Notes under the pieces: generated by a model | Seen by the model: only the letters and a program-made list of their open reading frames with translations | The model's database searches: none | Told to the model about the DNA's origin: nothing | Assembly (NCBI RefSeq): GCF_002288525.1 | Contig: NZ_CP023067.1 | Location: forward strand, 1,612,001-1,676,000 | Source of the DNA: Sinorhizobium sojae CCBAU 05684 | GTDB taxonomy: Bacteria > Pseudomonadota > Alphaproteobacteria > Rhizobiales > Rhizobiaceae | Direction: 5' to 3' | Length of the DNA: 64,000 nt | Position numbers and translations under genes: made by a program | Shown here: piece by piece, positions 1 through 9,314 of the stretch | Layout of the letters: every line of letters begins with the position of its first letter | Numbering within the stretch: position 1 is the first letter of the stretch

Positions 1-406
1 GTGACCGCCTTTTTTGATTCAAGGACTTTATGCCGATCGTCTAAATTTCGATGCGCTCCATGAGTAAGCAGCATATTTCGGATTGCTTACAGAGATCTCA
101 TGAGCAGGCGCCACCTGTAACAACGCCGGCCGAAACGTGAGGACGCGCTCTTGCCGCCTCGCAGATTGCGATTTCCCTACAGCGCCGCGCGTCTTTTGAG
201 ACGCGCAAAGGGCGCTGGGACACTTTGAGTTGCTGCATGACTCCGCGGAGGACCCGTCGGTAACGTCCTCGGCGCCATTCTTGACCGAACACACAGGCCC
301 GGAGCGGGTCGCCAAGCACTGAATTAGCACCCCTTACAAGAAGTTGCCGCGCGTTTTGTGAGTTCTACCTTAAGCCGCAAGCGCGTGTGTCTGCAGGTAT
401 CAAGAC
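1..406. other. Intergenic region with one mosaic repeat
   Basis: No convincing gene is seen between the left edge and the first transporter. Short open frames here have no recognisable domain and overlap the repeat. The repeat copy at 180-240 is the only structure I can name. The region must hold the promoter of the MFS pair, but I cannot pick -35/-10 boxes with confidence. Confidence 0.5.
180..240. repeat. Rhizobial mosaic intergenic repeat, copy 1
   Basis: It carries the module GCGCCGCGCGTCTTTTGAGA followed by CGCGCAAAG, then a segment ending in TTGCTGCATGA. GCGCGTCT and AGACGCGC form a short palindrome. The same modules recur at least thirteen more times in this window, always between genes. 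It resembles the RIME-type elements described in rhizobia. Confidence 0.75.
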
Positions 407-1645
407 ATGACAAAGCCGTTAGATCAGTCCGCCGCCCTTTCCGGGTTGTCGAAGGTTCAGTTCATCGCGCTGATGGCCATGCTGATGTCCATCAACGCAC
501 TTTCGATCGACATCATGCTTCCGGGCCTGCAGGAGATCGGCGCCAGCCTCGGCGTTGCCGACGAAAACGACCGCCAATACATCATCTCCGCCTATCTGTT
601 CGGTATGGGCTTCGCGCAATTGTTCTTCGGGCCTCTTTCCGATCGGCTGGGACGAAAGGCACCGCTTCTAGGTGGGCTTGCGCTTTACGCCAGTTGCGCG
701 CTGGCGATTGCCTTCGTGCCGACCTTCACGGCGCTCCTGCTCCTTCGGTTCGTACAGGGCGTCGGCGCGGCCGCGACCCGGGTCGTGACGGTTTCCATAG
801 TTCGCGACGTTTATGGCGGCCGTCAGATGGCGGAAATCATGTCCCTGGTGATGATGGTGTTCATGATCGTCCCTGTCGTGGCGCCGAGCATGGGGCAATT
901 GATCATGATCTTCGCCGAATGGCACATGATCTTCGTGGTCATTGCGCTCTTCGGCCTTGCCGTTTCGGCGCCGGTCGCCCTTCGCCTCCGGGAAACGCTG
1001 GATCCCGCCTATCGACGTGCCTTCACCGCTGCCGTGATACTCGACGGCTTCCGCATCGTGCTCACCAACCGCCTGGCGCTGTCCTATACGCTGGCGACAT
1101 CGGTGCTCCTCGGCGGGCTCTTTGGATTCGTCAACTCGGCGCAGCAGATTCTCGTCGGCATCTATGGTCTTGGCATCTGGTTTCCGGCGGTTTTCGCAGC
1201 CTTCGCCGGGGCGATGGCGCTTGCCTCATTCGCCAATTCGCGTCTCGTCCAGCGGTTCGGCATGCGCGCACTTTCGCATGCGGCTCTTCTCGGCTTCGGA
1301 CTTACGAGCTTCGTTTGGCTGTCACTGTCGCTGATGGGGCCGCTACCGCTGCCGCTCTTCATCGTGCTTCAAGCCGCGGCCATGTTTCAATTCGGGCTGA
1401 TGGCGGCGAATTTCAATGCCATGGCCATGGAGCCGCTCGGTCATGTCGCCGGCACCGCCTCCTCCGTTCTCGGCTTCACCCAGACGATCGGCGGAGCGCT
1501 TATCGGCGCACTCATCGGCCAAGCCTTCGACGGCACGGTCACCCCCCCGGCTGTCGGCTCATTCAGCGTCGCCATTCTTGCCCTTGCTTTCGTACTCATC
1601 GCCGAGGGCGGCAAACTCTTCAGGCCGCACAATCCCTCCGGCTAG
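407..1645 (+). CDS. MFS transporter, Bcr/CflA drug-efflux type
   Basis: A 412-residue inner-membrane protein with the twelve hydrophobic segments of the major facilitator superfamily. The loop between helices 2 and 3 carries the MFS motif GPLSDRLGRK (about residues 64-73), and helix 4 begins LLLRFVQGVGAAATR, typical of the Bcr/CflA 12-helix proton antiporters. Substrate cannot be deduced. The next gene, 78 bases downstream on the same strand, is a clear paralogue (shared SLSDxxGR-type loop, IVRDxxGGRxMA and FMIVPxVAPSxGQL blocks), so the two probably arose by tandem duplication and may be co-transcribed. The start ATG follows an AGGT at moderate distance. Confidence 0.88.
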   Translation: MTKPLDQSAALSGLSKVQFIALMAMLMSINALSIDIMLPGLQEIGASLGVADENDRQYIISAYLFGMGFAQLFFGPLSDRLGRKAPLLGGLALYASCALAIAFVPTFTALLLLRFVQGVGAAATRVVTVSIVRDVYGGRQMAEIMSLVMMVFMIVPVVAPSMGQLIMIFAEWHMIFVVIALFGLAVSAPVALRLRETLDPAYRRAFTAAVILDGFRIVLTNRLALSYTLATSVLLGGLFGFVNSAQQILVGIYGLGIWFPAVFAAFAGAMALASFANSRLVQRFGMRALSHAALLGFGLTSFVWLSLSLMGPLPLPLFIVLQAAAMFQFGLMAANFNAMAMEPLGHVAGTASSVLGFTQTIGGALIGALIGQAFDGTVTPPAVGSFSVAILALAFVLIAEGGKLFRPHNPSG

Positions 1646-1723
1646 CAACGGGTCCTGTGCTTCCGCCCAGGGCGGCGCCTTCCAAACGGTCCATTTCATT
1701 TGATCAAATACGGACACTCGACA

Positions 1724-3013
1724 ATGTCTACCATTACCGGACAACCAGATTCGCTCGACAGGATTTCCGGCGCGGCCCGCATTCGCATGGGTCTCGTCGA
1801 ATTCATCATTACCATCGCCCTCATGACCGCGAGCGTTGCGATCGCGATCGACAGCATGCTGCCGGCCCTGTCGAGCATCGGCCAGTCCCTCCATGTCGCC
1901 AACGCCAACGACGCGCAGCTCGTCATCGGCGTGTTCTTCTTCGGCTTCGGCTTCTCACAAATCTTCTTCGGCAGCCTGTCCGATGCATTCGGCCGGCGCG
2001 TCGTGCTCATGGGAGGCCTTACCGTCTTCACCCTTTCGATGTTTGCCGCATCGCAGGCGACGAGCTTCGAACAGTTACTCGCGCTCCGCTTCATCCAAGG
2101 GATCGGCGCCGCCGCCATCCGCATCACGACGCTGGCGATCGTTCGCGACTGCTTCGGCGGCCGCGAGATGGCGCGCGTCATGTCCTATGTCATGATCGTC
2201 TTCATGATCGTGCCGATCGTCGCGCCCTCGTTCGGACAGCTCGTCGTCTTCTATGCCAGCTGGCACTGGATCTTCACCCTGATCGGCTGCATCGGCTCCG
2301 TGCTCTTCCTCTGGGCGCTGACGCGCATGAGGGAGTCGTTGCCGCGGGAGGAGCGCCTGCCGCTCTCTGTGGGCGCCGTCCTTGCCGGCTTCCGGACCGT
2401 CCTGACGAACCGCATCACCTGTGGCTACATGATCGGCATGACACTCTCCACCGCCGTCATCTGTGCCTATATCGTGACCGTCCAGCAGGTCTTCGGCGAG
2501 GTCTACGGGCTCGACGAATGGCTGCCGATCGCCTTTGCCGGAACGGCGGGAGGCATCGCGACCGCCAATCTCGCCAATGGTTTTTTCGTCCGCAGCTTCG
2601 GAATGCGTCGCATCTCGCATGCCGCGATGATCCTGTTCACGGGGGTGGCAACTGCCGGCTATGTAATGTCGCTTGGGGGCACGCCCGCCTTTGTCGTAAG
2701 CTACGTGCTGTTCTCGGTCCTGCTGATGTTCTTCGCGGTTATCGCCACCAACTTCACCGCCATCAGCCTGGAGCCGATGGGACATCTTGCGGGAACGGCA
2801 ACGGCGATCACCGGCTTCGTCTCGACAACAGGCGGGGCACTGCTCGGCGGCGGCGTCGGCCAGCTCTTCAACGGCACCCTGCAGCCGCTGTTCGGCGGCT
2901 TCGCCCTCTTCGGTCTGTTCACCATCCTCGCAACGCTTTGGGCAGAAAAGGGTAGGCTTTTCACTCACCCGGGGGATCAGGATGTGGTGCACGACCACGG
3001 CGTCCACGTCTAG
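1724..3013 (+). CDS. MFS transporter, Bcr/CflA drug-efflux type, paralogue
   Basis: About 429 residues with twelve predicted membrane segments. The MFS loop reads GSLSDAFGRR and helix 4 carries LALRFIQGIGAAAIR, so it is closely parallel to the preceding gene. A longer reading from a TTG at 1700 is possible, but that TTG has no ribosome-binding site, so the ATG at 1724 was chosen. The substrate is unknown; exporters of this group include bicyclomycin, sulfonamide and chloramphenicol transporters. The stop codon abuts a mosaic repeat that starts at once downstream. Confidence 0.87.
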   Translation: MSTITGQPDSLDRISGAARIRMGLVEFIITIALMTASVAIAIDSMLPALSSIGQSLHVANANDAQLVIGVFFFGFGFSQIFFGSLSDAFGRRVVLMGGLTVFTLSMFAASQATSFEQLLALRFIQGIGAAAIRITTLAIVRDCFGGREMARVMSYVMIVFMIVPIVAPSFGQLVVFYASWHWIFTLIGCIGSVLFLWALTRMRESLPREERLPLSVGAVLAGFRTVLTNRITCGYMIGMTLSTAVICAYIVTVQQVFGEVYGLDEWLPIAFAGTAGGIATANLANGFFVRSFGMRRISHAAMILFTGVATAGYVMSLGGTPAFVVSYVLFSVLLMFFAVIATNFTAISLEPMGHLAGTATAITGFVSTTGGALLGGGVGQLFNGTLQPLFGGFALFGLFTILATLWAEKGRLFTHPGDQDVVHDHGVHV

Positions 3014-3101
3014 CGCATCGGCCCGAGAAACCGACTTTCGGAAAGCTCTATGCGCAAATTCAACGAGCTCACCTTTGCGCGCCTGAGAGACGCGCGGCGC
3101 C
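3014..3101. repeat. Mosaic intergenic repeat, copy 2
   Basis: Here the order is inverted relative to copy 1. First comes a GCGCATCGGCCCGA...TTTCGGAAAG module, then GCGCGCCTGAGAGACGCGCG and GCGCCG. It directly follows the stop codon of the second MFS gene. Confidence 0.7.
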
Positions 3102-3319
3102 GTGACTTTGGAAGCGACAGTGCGGGCGGTTCCGCCCGCATCTCGCCACCTCAGTTCAGATGGGTCTGGAGATCTACCGCCCACCCATGCCGATCGATCC
3201 GCCCCTGATCATTGCCGTCTGGCACCGTCGCTCCGCTTCGAGCCCCTTGCACCGCGGGTTGCGTGAAAAGATCATCGGCTTGTCGCGCCTCCTCAATGAA
3301 GGCGAGCACACCGCCATTC

Positions 3320-3420
3320 CAGCGCCGCGCGACTTATCAGACGCGCAAAGGTCGCTACAGCACTTTGAATTGCTGCATGTCTTTGTCCTTAAATCGAGGT
3401 CGACTTAAGGAGACATGCAG
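3320..3420. repeat. Mosaic intergenic repeat, copy 3
   Basis: AGCGCCGCGCGACTTATCAG and ACGCGCAAAGGTCGCT are followed by a second module, a hairpin whose arms are CTGCATGTCTTTGTCCTTAA and TTAAGGAGACATGCAG. That second module also occurs at copies 7 and 10 and, in variant form, at copy 9. Confidence 0.75.
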
Positions 3421-3459
3421 AGGTCGTGACGAAGATACGGCACTTGCCTCCGACCGGGC

Positions 3460-4284
3460 TCAGACCGTGAAGACCTCGCGCCGCAGCGCGTCCCAGCTCT
3501 CCCGGTCCGTAGCGAGAAGCAGTCCGCCGCTCAAATGCGCCGGCAGGTAGCGTGACCCGTCGAAGCGCGCGGCAAAGGCACCCGCCTCCTCCGCGATCAG
3601 CGTGCCGGCAAGATGGTCCCAGGGCATCAGCTTCTGATACATCAGGAAATGCAGATGGCCGGCGGCAAAGATGCGATATTCGTGCGCCGCGCAGCGGTAG
3701 CTGGTCGCGATCCGAACCTTCGCGAGGTTGCCCATGACGATGCGGCGATCGTCTTCGCCATAGAAGCCGGTAGAAGCGCCGCCGACCATGTTTGCAAGCG
3801 GGACAGCGCCGCTCACCGACAGTCTTTCCTGTGAGCCGTTCGGCCGGCACATCCAGGCGCCGGAACCTTTCTCCGCAATGACCCAATCATTGCCGAGCGG
3901 ATCGTAGATTATGCCGGCGACGGTCTCGCCCTTGGCGACCACGCTTGCCATTACGCCGAAGAGAGGCATGCCCGCCGCGAAATTGAACGTACCATCGATC
4001 GGATCGACGACGATGGCGAGATCAGCATCCGCCAGCTTTTCGATGAGCACCGGATCGGCGGCGACGGATTCCTCGCCGATGAAGACGGCGCCCGGCGCGA
4101 TCGCATCGATCCGCGACTTGATCAGCCTTTCCGCCGCTTCGTCCGCTTCGGTGACGAGGTCGATCGCCTCGGTCTTCATCCGCACATCGCCGGGTTCAAG
4201 ATTGCGGAACCGCGGCAGGATTTCCTTGACCGCCGCCTCCTGCAGAAGGTTGGCAAGGGCGGCGATGTCGACGGATCGGCTCAT
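3460..4284 (-). CDS. Inositol monophosphatase family protein
   Basis: A 274-residue, Mg2+-dependent, Li+-sensitive-type phosphatase fold. The metal-binding signature [11 protein letters not shown] lies near residue 85, an upstream GEE (about residues 66-68) supplies another ligand, and the C-terminal [15 protein letters not shown] matches the second family motif. Substrates in the family include inositol-1-phosphate, histidinol phosphate, and PAP/PAPS (CysQ); the sequence does not choose between them. The ATG overlaps the ttcA stop by four bases (ATGA), so the two are co-transcribed and translationally coupled. A longer open frame upstream of this ATG lies inside ttcA and is not coding. Confidence 0.87.
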   Translation of the reverse strand: MSRSVDIAALANLLQEAAVKEILPRFRNLEPGDVRMKTEAIDLVTEADEAAERLIKSRIDAIAPGAVFIGEESVAADPVLIEKLADADLAIVVDPIDGTFNFAAGMPLFGVMASVVAKGETVAGIIYDPLGNDWVIAEKGSGAWMCRPNGSQERLSVSGAVPLANMVGGASTGFYGEDDRRIVMGNLAKVRIATSYRCAAHEYRIFAAGHLHFLMYQKLMPWDHLAGTLIAEEAGAFAARFDGSRYLPAHLSGGLLLATDRESWDALRREVFTV

Positions 4285-5171
4285 TCTCGGGGCTCCGGGG
4301 AAAGGGATTGGAAGTCGAACAGCTTCGGATCGAGGAGATGCGAGGGGTTGGCGTGCCCGAGCGCGCGCAGCATCGTGTCCTTGCGGCCGGGCATGCGCCG
4401 CTCGATGTCGGCAAGCATGGCCTTCATCGCATTGCGCTCGAGCCCGTCCTGGGAGCCGCAGAGATCGCAGGGAATAATTGGAAACGCCATCGCCGCGGCA
4501 AACCGCGCGAGATCGTCCTCGGCCGCATAGGCGAGCGGCCGCAGCACCATCAGGTCGCCCTCGTCGTTGAGAAGCTTCGCCGGCATGGATGCGAGCCGTC
4601 CGCCGTGGAAGAGGTTCATGAAGAACGTCTCGAGGATGTCCTCGCGATGATGCCCGAGCACCAGTGCATCGCAGTCTTCCTCCCGAGCGATGCGGTAGAG
4701 ATTGCCGCGGCGAAGCCGTGAACAGAGCGAGCAATAGGTCGCCCCCGTCGGCACCTTTTCCTTCACGATCGAATAGGTGTCACGATACTCGATCCGGTGC
4801 TTGACGCCGATTGACGACAGATAGTCCGGCAGGATGTGCTTCGGAAAATTCGGTTGCCCCTGATCGAGGTTGCAGGCGATGATCTCGACCGGCAGCAGCC
4901 CGCGCCACTGCAGGTCCATCAGCAGCGCTAACAGGCTGTAGCTGTCCTTGCCGCCGGATACGCCGACAAGCCAGCGCTTCGCACCCTTCAGCATGCCGAA
5001 ATCGTCGAGTGCCTGACGCACCTGCCTGAGCAGACGCTTACGGAGCTTGTTGAAGGAGACGGAGGACGGCATGCGCGAGAACAGCGGATGATTTCCGGCG
5101 TGAAAGCCGGTCTTTTCCTCATCGACGGCGATGTTCATCATATCGCGCTCAGACGTTCGTGCGAGTTCCAT
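4281..5171 (-). CDS. ttcA: tRNA 2-thiocytidine biosynthesis protein TtcA
   Basis: A 296-residue ATP-pyrophosphatase (PP-loop) enzyme that puts sulfur on cytidine 32 of certain tRNAs, using a [4Fe-4S] cluster. The PP-loop motif [12 protein letters not shown] is at about residues 68-79. CxxC cysteines appear in [14 protein letters not shown] (about 143-156), with a further CDLCGSQ near residue 235; these are the cluster ligands in characterised TtcA. Length agrees with the family. It is the first gene of a two-gene unit with the IMPase-like protein. Confidence 0.92.
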   Translation of the reverse strand: MELARTSERDMMNIAVDEEKTGFHAGNHPLFSRMPSSVSFNKLRKRLLRQVRQALDDFGMLKGAKRWLVGVSGGKDSYSLLALLMDLQWRGLLPVEIIACNLDQGQPNFPKHILPDYLSSIGVKHRIEYRDTYSIVKEKVPTGATYCSLCSRLRRGNLYRIAREEDCDALVLGHHREDILETFFMNLFHGGRLASMPAKLLNDEGDLMVLRPLAYAAEDDLARFAAAMAFPIIPCDLCGSQDGLERNAMKAMLADIERRMPGRKDTMLRALGHANPSHLLDPKLFDFQSLSPEPRE

Positions 5172-5468
5172 GGCGTCGGTCTCGGAATGTGCAGGGCATT
5201 AATACGGCCGGGGGCTGAACCAGCACTTGCCCGGTCAGCCCCGGAAGATCAAGTGGAAATCGAGCTGCCGCCCCTGCGATTCGGCGCAATGGCCCCTCAC
5301 CCTAGCCCTCTCCCCGTTTTGACAGGGAGAGGGGACGAGATCGTGGCGCCCTCCCCAGTTACCTGAAAACCCTGCGAGGAAGCGGGAAGCGTGCCGCTTC
5401 TCCCTTCGCCCAGCTTGCGGAGGAGAAGGTGGCCGGCAGGCCGGATGAGGGGCCGCGACCTGAAATGA
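5172..5468. repeat. Intergenic region with a CT-rich inverted repeat
   Basis: Positions about 5293-5335 hold CCCTCACCCTAGCCCTCTCC and GACAGGGAGAGGGG, which pair as a CCTCTCCC/GGGAGAGG hairpin. Positions 5395-5455 carry CTTCTCCCTTCGCCCAGC...GGAGGAGAAGGTGGCCGG...GGATGAGGGG. Both resemble a repeat common in intergenic DNA of rhizobia and other alphaproteobacteria, often near convergent or terminal gene ends. A diverged relative is at about 20440-20490. No gene is seen. Confidence 0.55.
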
Positions 5469-6416
5469 TCAAGGCCCGAACACCGACCATCCGGTGCGCG
5501 CTGCCAGCATCTCGAGCGCAAGCGAGCCGAGTAGCGAGTTTCCGTTCTCGTTGAGACCCGGTGACCAGACGGCGATCGAGGCCTTGCCCGGCGCAATCGC
5601 CATGATGCCGCCGCCGACGCCGCTTTTGGCAGGCAGGCCGACTCGATAGGCGAAATCGCCGGAGCCGTCATAATGGCCGCTGGTCAGCATCAGCGCGTTG
5701 ATGCGCCGGGCCCGCTGGCGCGAGACGACGGAATGCCCGGTCAGGGGATTGCTCCCGCCGGCGGCGAGGAACAGTCCCGCCTTGGCGAGTTGGCTGCAGG
5801 TCATCGCCAAGGCGCAATGGTGGAAATAAACGCCGAGCACATGCTCGGCGGGATGGTCGAGCCGCCCGAAGGAGCGCATGAAATTGGCGAGGGCTAAATT
5901 GCGGAAGCCGGTTGCCGTTTCCGAACGCGCAACCTCGTGGTCAATCACGATCGTCTCGTCGTCGGCGAGGTAGCGCACGAACCGGACGATCTCGCCGATC
6001 AGTTCCTTCGGCGTGTGGCCGGCGAGGATGAGATCGCTGATGGTGATCGCTCCGGCATTGATGAACGGATTGCGGGGTTTGCCGCCCTCATGTTCGAGCT
6101 GGACGATCGAATTGAAGGCCGAACCCGACGGCTCTCGCCCGACGCGGTGCCAAATGTTCTCGCCGTGCTTCCCGAGCGCCAGCGTCAAGGTGAACACTTT
6201 GGAGACACTTTGGATCGAGAACGGCACCTCGGCATCGCCGACGCGGTGCAATTCGCCGTCCGTCGTCACGATCGCCATGCCGAAATGCCGCGGATTCACC
6301 CGCGCGAGTTGGGGGATATAGTCGGCGACCTTGCCCTCACCGAAACGCGGCGCCAGCTCCCGATGGATGTCGTCAAGGATCAGCTGGAGATCCTGTTGCG
6401 CTTTCTGCTCCGACAT
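5469..6416 (-). CDS. glsA: Glutaminase
   Basis: A 315-residue cytosolic enzyme of the serine-dependent glutaminase family that hydrolyses glutamine to glutamate and ammonia. The beta-lactamase-like catalytic SxxK lies in [16 protein letters not shown] (near residue 65), and NPFINAGAI and the later [13 protein letters not shown] block are family hallmarks. The chosen ATG begins [10 protein letters not shown]; a longer open frame continues upstream only because a mosaic repeat happens to lack stops. It is monocistronic, flanked by repeats on both sides. Confidence 0.92.
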   Translation of the reverse strand: MSEQKAQQDLQLILDDIHRELAPRFGEGKVADYIPQLARVNPRHFGMAIVTTDGELHRVGDAEVPFSIQSVSKVFTLTLALGKHGENIWHRVGREPSGSAFNSIVQLEHEGGKPRNPFINAGAITISDLILAGHTPKELIGEIVRFVRYLADDETIVIDHEVARSETATGFRNLALANFMRSFGRLDHPAEHVLGVYFHHCALAMTCSQLAKAGLFLAAGGSNPLTGHSVVSRQRARRINALMLTSGHYDGSGDFAYRVGLPAKSGVGGGIMAIAPGKASIAVWSPGLNENGNSLLGSLALEMLAARTGWSVFGP

Positions 6417-6434
6417 ACGGCACTCCTCGACACT

Positions 6435-6536
6435 ACAGCGCCGCGCGTCTTTCAAGACGCGCAAAGGTCGCTGCAACTCTTTGAATCTGCGCATCGAGAT
6501 TTCCGAAAATCGGTTCCGATTTTCGGCCCGATGCGC
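6435..6536. repeat. Mosaic intergenic repeat, copy 4
   Basis: A near-complete two-module copy. GCGCCGCGCGTCTTTCAAGA and CGCGCAAAGGTCGCTGCA are followed by TCCGAAAATCGGTTCCGATT and TTCGG, and it ends in CCGATGCGC. The second module is itself a palindrome of the CCGAAAATCGG type. Confidence 0.8.
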
Positions 6537-6613
6537 TGGCGTGGGAGAGATCGAGCACGTCTTCCGCCCGCATCCCGCGCCCCAAACATATGAGATTCCG
6601 ACATCCCTTATAG

Positions 6614-6639
6614 AAAAACCGCCCGTTTCCGGGCGGTTT
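6614..6639 (-). terminator. Rho-independent terminator of rpsD
   Basis: A perfect 10-bp stem AAACCGCCCG / CGGGCGGTTT encloses a four-base loop. Read on the minus strand it is followed by TTTTTCTA. It lies 27 bases beyond the rpsD stop. Confidence 0.88.
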
Positions 6640-6666
6640 CGAAAAATCCAGCGGCCAAGGCCCGGA

Positions 6667-7284
6667 TTAACGCGAATAGAATTCGACGACCAGGTGCGGC
6701 TCCATGACGACCGGGTACGGAACGTCGGAGAGGACCGGAATGCGCGCGTAGGTCGCGACCATCTTGTTGTGATCGACTTCTATATAGTCCGGGACGTCGC
6801 GCTCGGCGAGCTGCACGGATTCGAGAACCGAGACGAGCTGCTTGGACTTTTCCTTGACCTCGATGACGTCGCCCGGCTTGCAGCGGTAGGAACCGATGTT
6901 GACGCGAACGCCGTTGACCTTCACGTGGCCGTGGTTGACGAACTGGCGGGCAGCAAAGACCGTCGGAACGAACTTGGCGCGGTAGACGATCGCGTCGAGG
7001 CGCGATTCGAGCAGGCCGACCAGGTTTTCCGGCGTATCGCCTTTGCGGCGGGAAGCTTCGTCGAAGATGGCGCGGAATTGCTTCTCACGAATGTCGCCGT
7101 AGTAGCCCTTCAGCTTCTGCTTGGCGCGCAGCTGCACACCGAAGTCGGAGAGCTTGGACTTGCGGCGCTGGCCGTGCTGGCCGGGACCGTATTCGCGACG
7201 GTTGACCGGGGACTTCGGACGACCCCAAATGTTTTCGCCCATGCGGCGGTCAATTTTGTACTTGGACGATTCGCGCTTGCTCAT
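6667..7284 (-). CDS. rpsD: 30S ribosomal protein S4
   Basis: A 205-residue protein that nucleates assembly of the 30S body by binding 16S rRNA. It starts [20 protein letters not shown] and carries the S4 RNA-binding domain around [20 protein letters not shown] and [20 protein letters not shown]. Length is exactly the family norm. It stands alone here rather than in the alpha operon with rpoA, as is usual in Rhizobiaceae. A -35/-10 pair about 180 bases upstream and a strong terminator define a monocistronic unit. Confidence 0.98.
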   Translation of the reverse strand: MSKRESSKYKIDRRMGENIWGRPKSPVNRREYGPGQHGQRRKSKLSDFGVQLRAKQKLKGYYGDIREKQFRAIFDEASRRKGDTPENLVGLLESRLDAIVYRAKFVPTVFAARQFVNHGHVKVNGVRVNIGSYRCKPGDVIEVKEKSKQLVSVLESVQLAERDVPDYIEVDHNKMVATYARIPVLSDVPYPVVMEPHLVVEFYSR

Positions 7285-7430
7285 CGCATTTCCTTTCAGA
7301 CAGTTACGCCCGGATTGTTGCCAAACCGGATCAAGGAAACACGCCCTCCTCTGAACCCATTCTCTTGGGCTCTGACAGGCTCTCGCGATCACGCGAACGC
7401 GAAAAGCCACGGGACATGTCAAATGAAACA

Positions 7431-7448
7431 CCGGGCATCACTGCCCGG
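7431..7448 (-). promoter_or_regulatory. Hairpin in the rpsD leader
   Basis: CCGGGC and GCCCGG (perfect arms, six-base loop) lie a few bases inside the transcript predicted from the promoter at 7460-7488. It may be a leader structure of rpsD or the 3' end of the upstream ATPase gene, since a weak U-rich stretch follows on the minus strand. Confidence 0.35.
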
Positions 7449-7459
7449 CGTTGGGCGGG

Positions 7460-7488
7460 TCTTTACGCAGAGGGCGCTGATTTGTCAA
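7460..7488 (-). promoter_or_regulatory. Candidate sigma-70 promoter of rpsD
   Basis: On the minus strand a perfect TTGACA (7488-7483) is followed after 17 bases by TAAAGA (7465-7460). It lies about 175 bases upstream of the rpsD ATG and downstream of the preceding gene's stop. The -35 is perfect; the -10 is only a partial match. Confidence 0.45.
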
Positions 7489-7537
7489 CGGAATATGACA
7501 CTTGCGGCACAAATTCCCTGCGGGCTTGCAGCAAGGC

Positions 7538-9052
7538 TCACTCGGCGGCAGCGCGCCCGGCATTTCCTGCATCGGGCGCATTGGCATCGCCCGGCGCAGT
7601 CTCCTTGCCGAGGTCGGGGAAGGCGACGATGCGCTTTCCGGAGAAGTCCGCATGCGTGACGATCAGCCCCTGCTCCTCGAAATAGCCGAGCAACCGTCGG
7701 GCGCGACGCGCCGAGTGCGTGCCGTAAGCGCGGGCAATCATGGCATCCGATGGGCACGGCAGACCGCGCACGGCGGCCTGAGCCATCATCAGGAAGACCG
7801 CCTGCAGGTCTTCCGTCACTCGGTCGGCGAGCTGAACGGCAGATGCCCAGGCCTCAGTCGCGGCCGTCTCCGGATCGACGCCGGAGCGCGCAACAGCCAT
7901 CTTGCGGCGGAAGGCGCTCAAGGTAAGCGCCGTCCCCGGCACGCGGCGTATTCGGCAGCGCACGAGAAAGTCCTGATAGAGCTCCGCATCAGGGCGGAAA
8001 GCGGCCTCCGGATTTGCGAAGATCTCGGCGAAGAGGCTATCGAACAGGGCCTCCCGCTCCTCCGCCGAAATCTCCGGCTGAGCCGGCTTGATTTCCAGCG
8101 GCGCTACCGGTTCGGCGCGCGGACGGGACAGTTCGGCCAGTATGTCGCTCGCCGGGCGCGGCTGCGGCGCCGGGCGGCGAATGACAGGGCGGGCCAGTTC
8201 CTCCGGGTCGGGCGTGAAGATCAGGTCTTCCACGTCCTGCGGCGCTTCCGGCAGGGGCATCAGTTTGGGGCTCGTCGAACGCGCCGACGTCTCGACCGAA
8301 CCGATCGTCACCTTCAGCGGACGGCGCGAAAGCGCCGGTCCGAGCGCCACGAAGGAACCGCGCTTCAGGTCACGGAACATCTCCGCGGTGCGTCGGTCCA
8401 TGCCGAGGAGATCCGCGGCGCGTTGCATGTCTATATCGAGAAAGGTGCGCCCCATCAGGAAGTTGGACGCTTCCGCCGCGACGTTCTTCGCAAGCTTCGC
8501 CAGTCGCTGCGTGGCGATAACCCCGGCAAGCCCGCGCTTGCGGCCGCGGCACATCAGGTTCGTCATGGCACCAAGAGAGATCTTGCGCGCCTCTTCCGAC
8601 ACGTCCCCGCCCACGGAAGGCGCGAACATCTGCGCTTCGTCGACGACGACCAGGACCGGATACCAATAGTCCCGATCCGCATCGAACATCGCATTCAGGA
8701 ACACGCCGGCGCTGCGCATCTGTTGCTCGATATCCAGCCCCTCGAGCGAAAGCACGCAGGAGACCCGGTGCTGGCGGATGCGGGTTGCAATGCCGATCAG
8801 CTCGGCGTCCGTCCGCTCGCCTTCGACGACCACATGCCCGAACCTGTCCGCAAGCGTAACGAAATCGCCCTCGGGATCGATGATGCATTGCTGCACCCAG
8901 GGCGCGGACTGTTCGAGCAGGCGACGCAAAAGATGCGACTTGCCGGAGCCGGAGTTACCCTGCACCAGCAGACGCGTCGCCAGAAGCTCTTCGATATCGA
9001 GCGAGGCCGAGGTCCCTTCGGACGTCGTTCCCATATCGATGCCGACTTTCAT
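7538..9052 (-). CDS. HerA-like (DUF87) ATP-binding protein
   Basis: About 504 residues. The N-terminal half is a FtsK/HerA-type P-loop ATPase: Walker A GNSGSGKSHLL at about residues 33-43, then DPEGDFVTLA, and Walker B VVDEAQMFAP near 150. The C-terminal part is rich in Pro, Arg and Glu and ends with a small region that looks helix-turn-helix-like (ARAYGTHSARRARRLLGYFE). HerA proteins are DNA translocases that act with the nuclease NurA; no NurA is next to this gene, so the role is unclear. The ATG at 9052 is preceded on the minus strand by AGAGGTGGGA and was preferred to a start 57 bases upstream. Confidence 0.75.
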   Translation of the reverse strand: MKVGIDMGTTSEGTSASLDIEELLATRLLVQGNSGSGKSHLLRRLLEQSAPWVQQCIIDPEGDFVTLADRFGHVVVEGERTDAELIGIATRIRQHRVSCVLSLEGLDIEQQMRSAGVFLNAMFDADRDYWYPVLVVVDEAQMFAPSVGGDVSEEARKISLGAMTNLMCRGRKRGLAGVIATQRLAKLAKNVAAEASNFLMGRTFLDIDMQRAADLLGMDRRTAEMFRDLKRGSFVALGPALSRRPLKVTIGSVETSARSTSPKLMPLPEAPQDVEDLIFTPDPEELARPVIRRPAPQPRPASDILAELSRPRAEPVAPLEIKPAQPEISAEEREALFDSLFAEIFANPEAAFRPDAELYQDFLVRCRIRRVPGTALTLSAFRRKMAVARSGVDPETAATEAWASAVQLADRVTEDLQAVFLMMAQAAVRGLPCPSDAMIARAYGTHSARRARRLLGYFEEQGLIVTHADFSGKRIVAFPDLGKETAPGDANAPDAGNAGRAAAE

Positions 9053-9314
9053 TCCCACCTCTTCGTCACTGACTGATTCGTGGCAGTGGACCACCAAAAC
9101 GGGCGACACCTAGCATGGAATGTGTCCCGACGTGCTACCGATTGCGGAAACCCACAGGGATTAGTTCGCGACAGAACACGGGCTACGCCGCGAGGCAATC
9201 ACCGAGGCTTCTGTGGTCCAAGGCGTCTCTCCGCGCCGCCGACGCGGGGCGGCTGGATTCCGGTGACAAGCACAGGTGCCTGCCACGGCGCGTCTGCCCC
9301 GTGAGAAACTTGAA
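9053..9314. other. Intergenic region with a possible repeat fragment
   Basis: The gap between murI and the ATPase gene holds GGCTGGATTCCGGTGACAAG followed by CACAGG at about 9250-9276. This resembles a dispersed alphaproteobacterial repeat (GGATTCCTGTGACAAGCACAGG type). Nothing else can be named. Confidence 0.3.

Larger units (their letters stand above)
3014..3459. other. Intergenic region with two mosaic repeats
   Basis: The 446-base gap between the converging MFS pair and the IMPase gene holds repeat copies 2 (3014-3101) and 3 (3320-3420). An 82-codon frame at 3160-3408 runs into copy 3 for its last third and has no known domain, so it was not called. Confidence 0.5.

Noticed and set aside
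358..2955. An 865-codon open frame on the plus strand across both MFS genes
   Set aside because: It is in another frame of two clear transporters, is extremely Arg- and His-rich, and has no domain; it is a GC-rich shadow frame.
3160..3408. An 82-codon plus-strand frame
   Set aside because: Its last third is mosaic repeat and nothing in it resembles a known protein.
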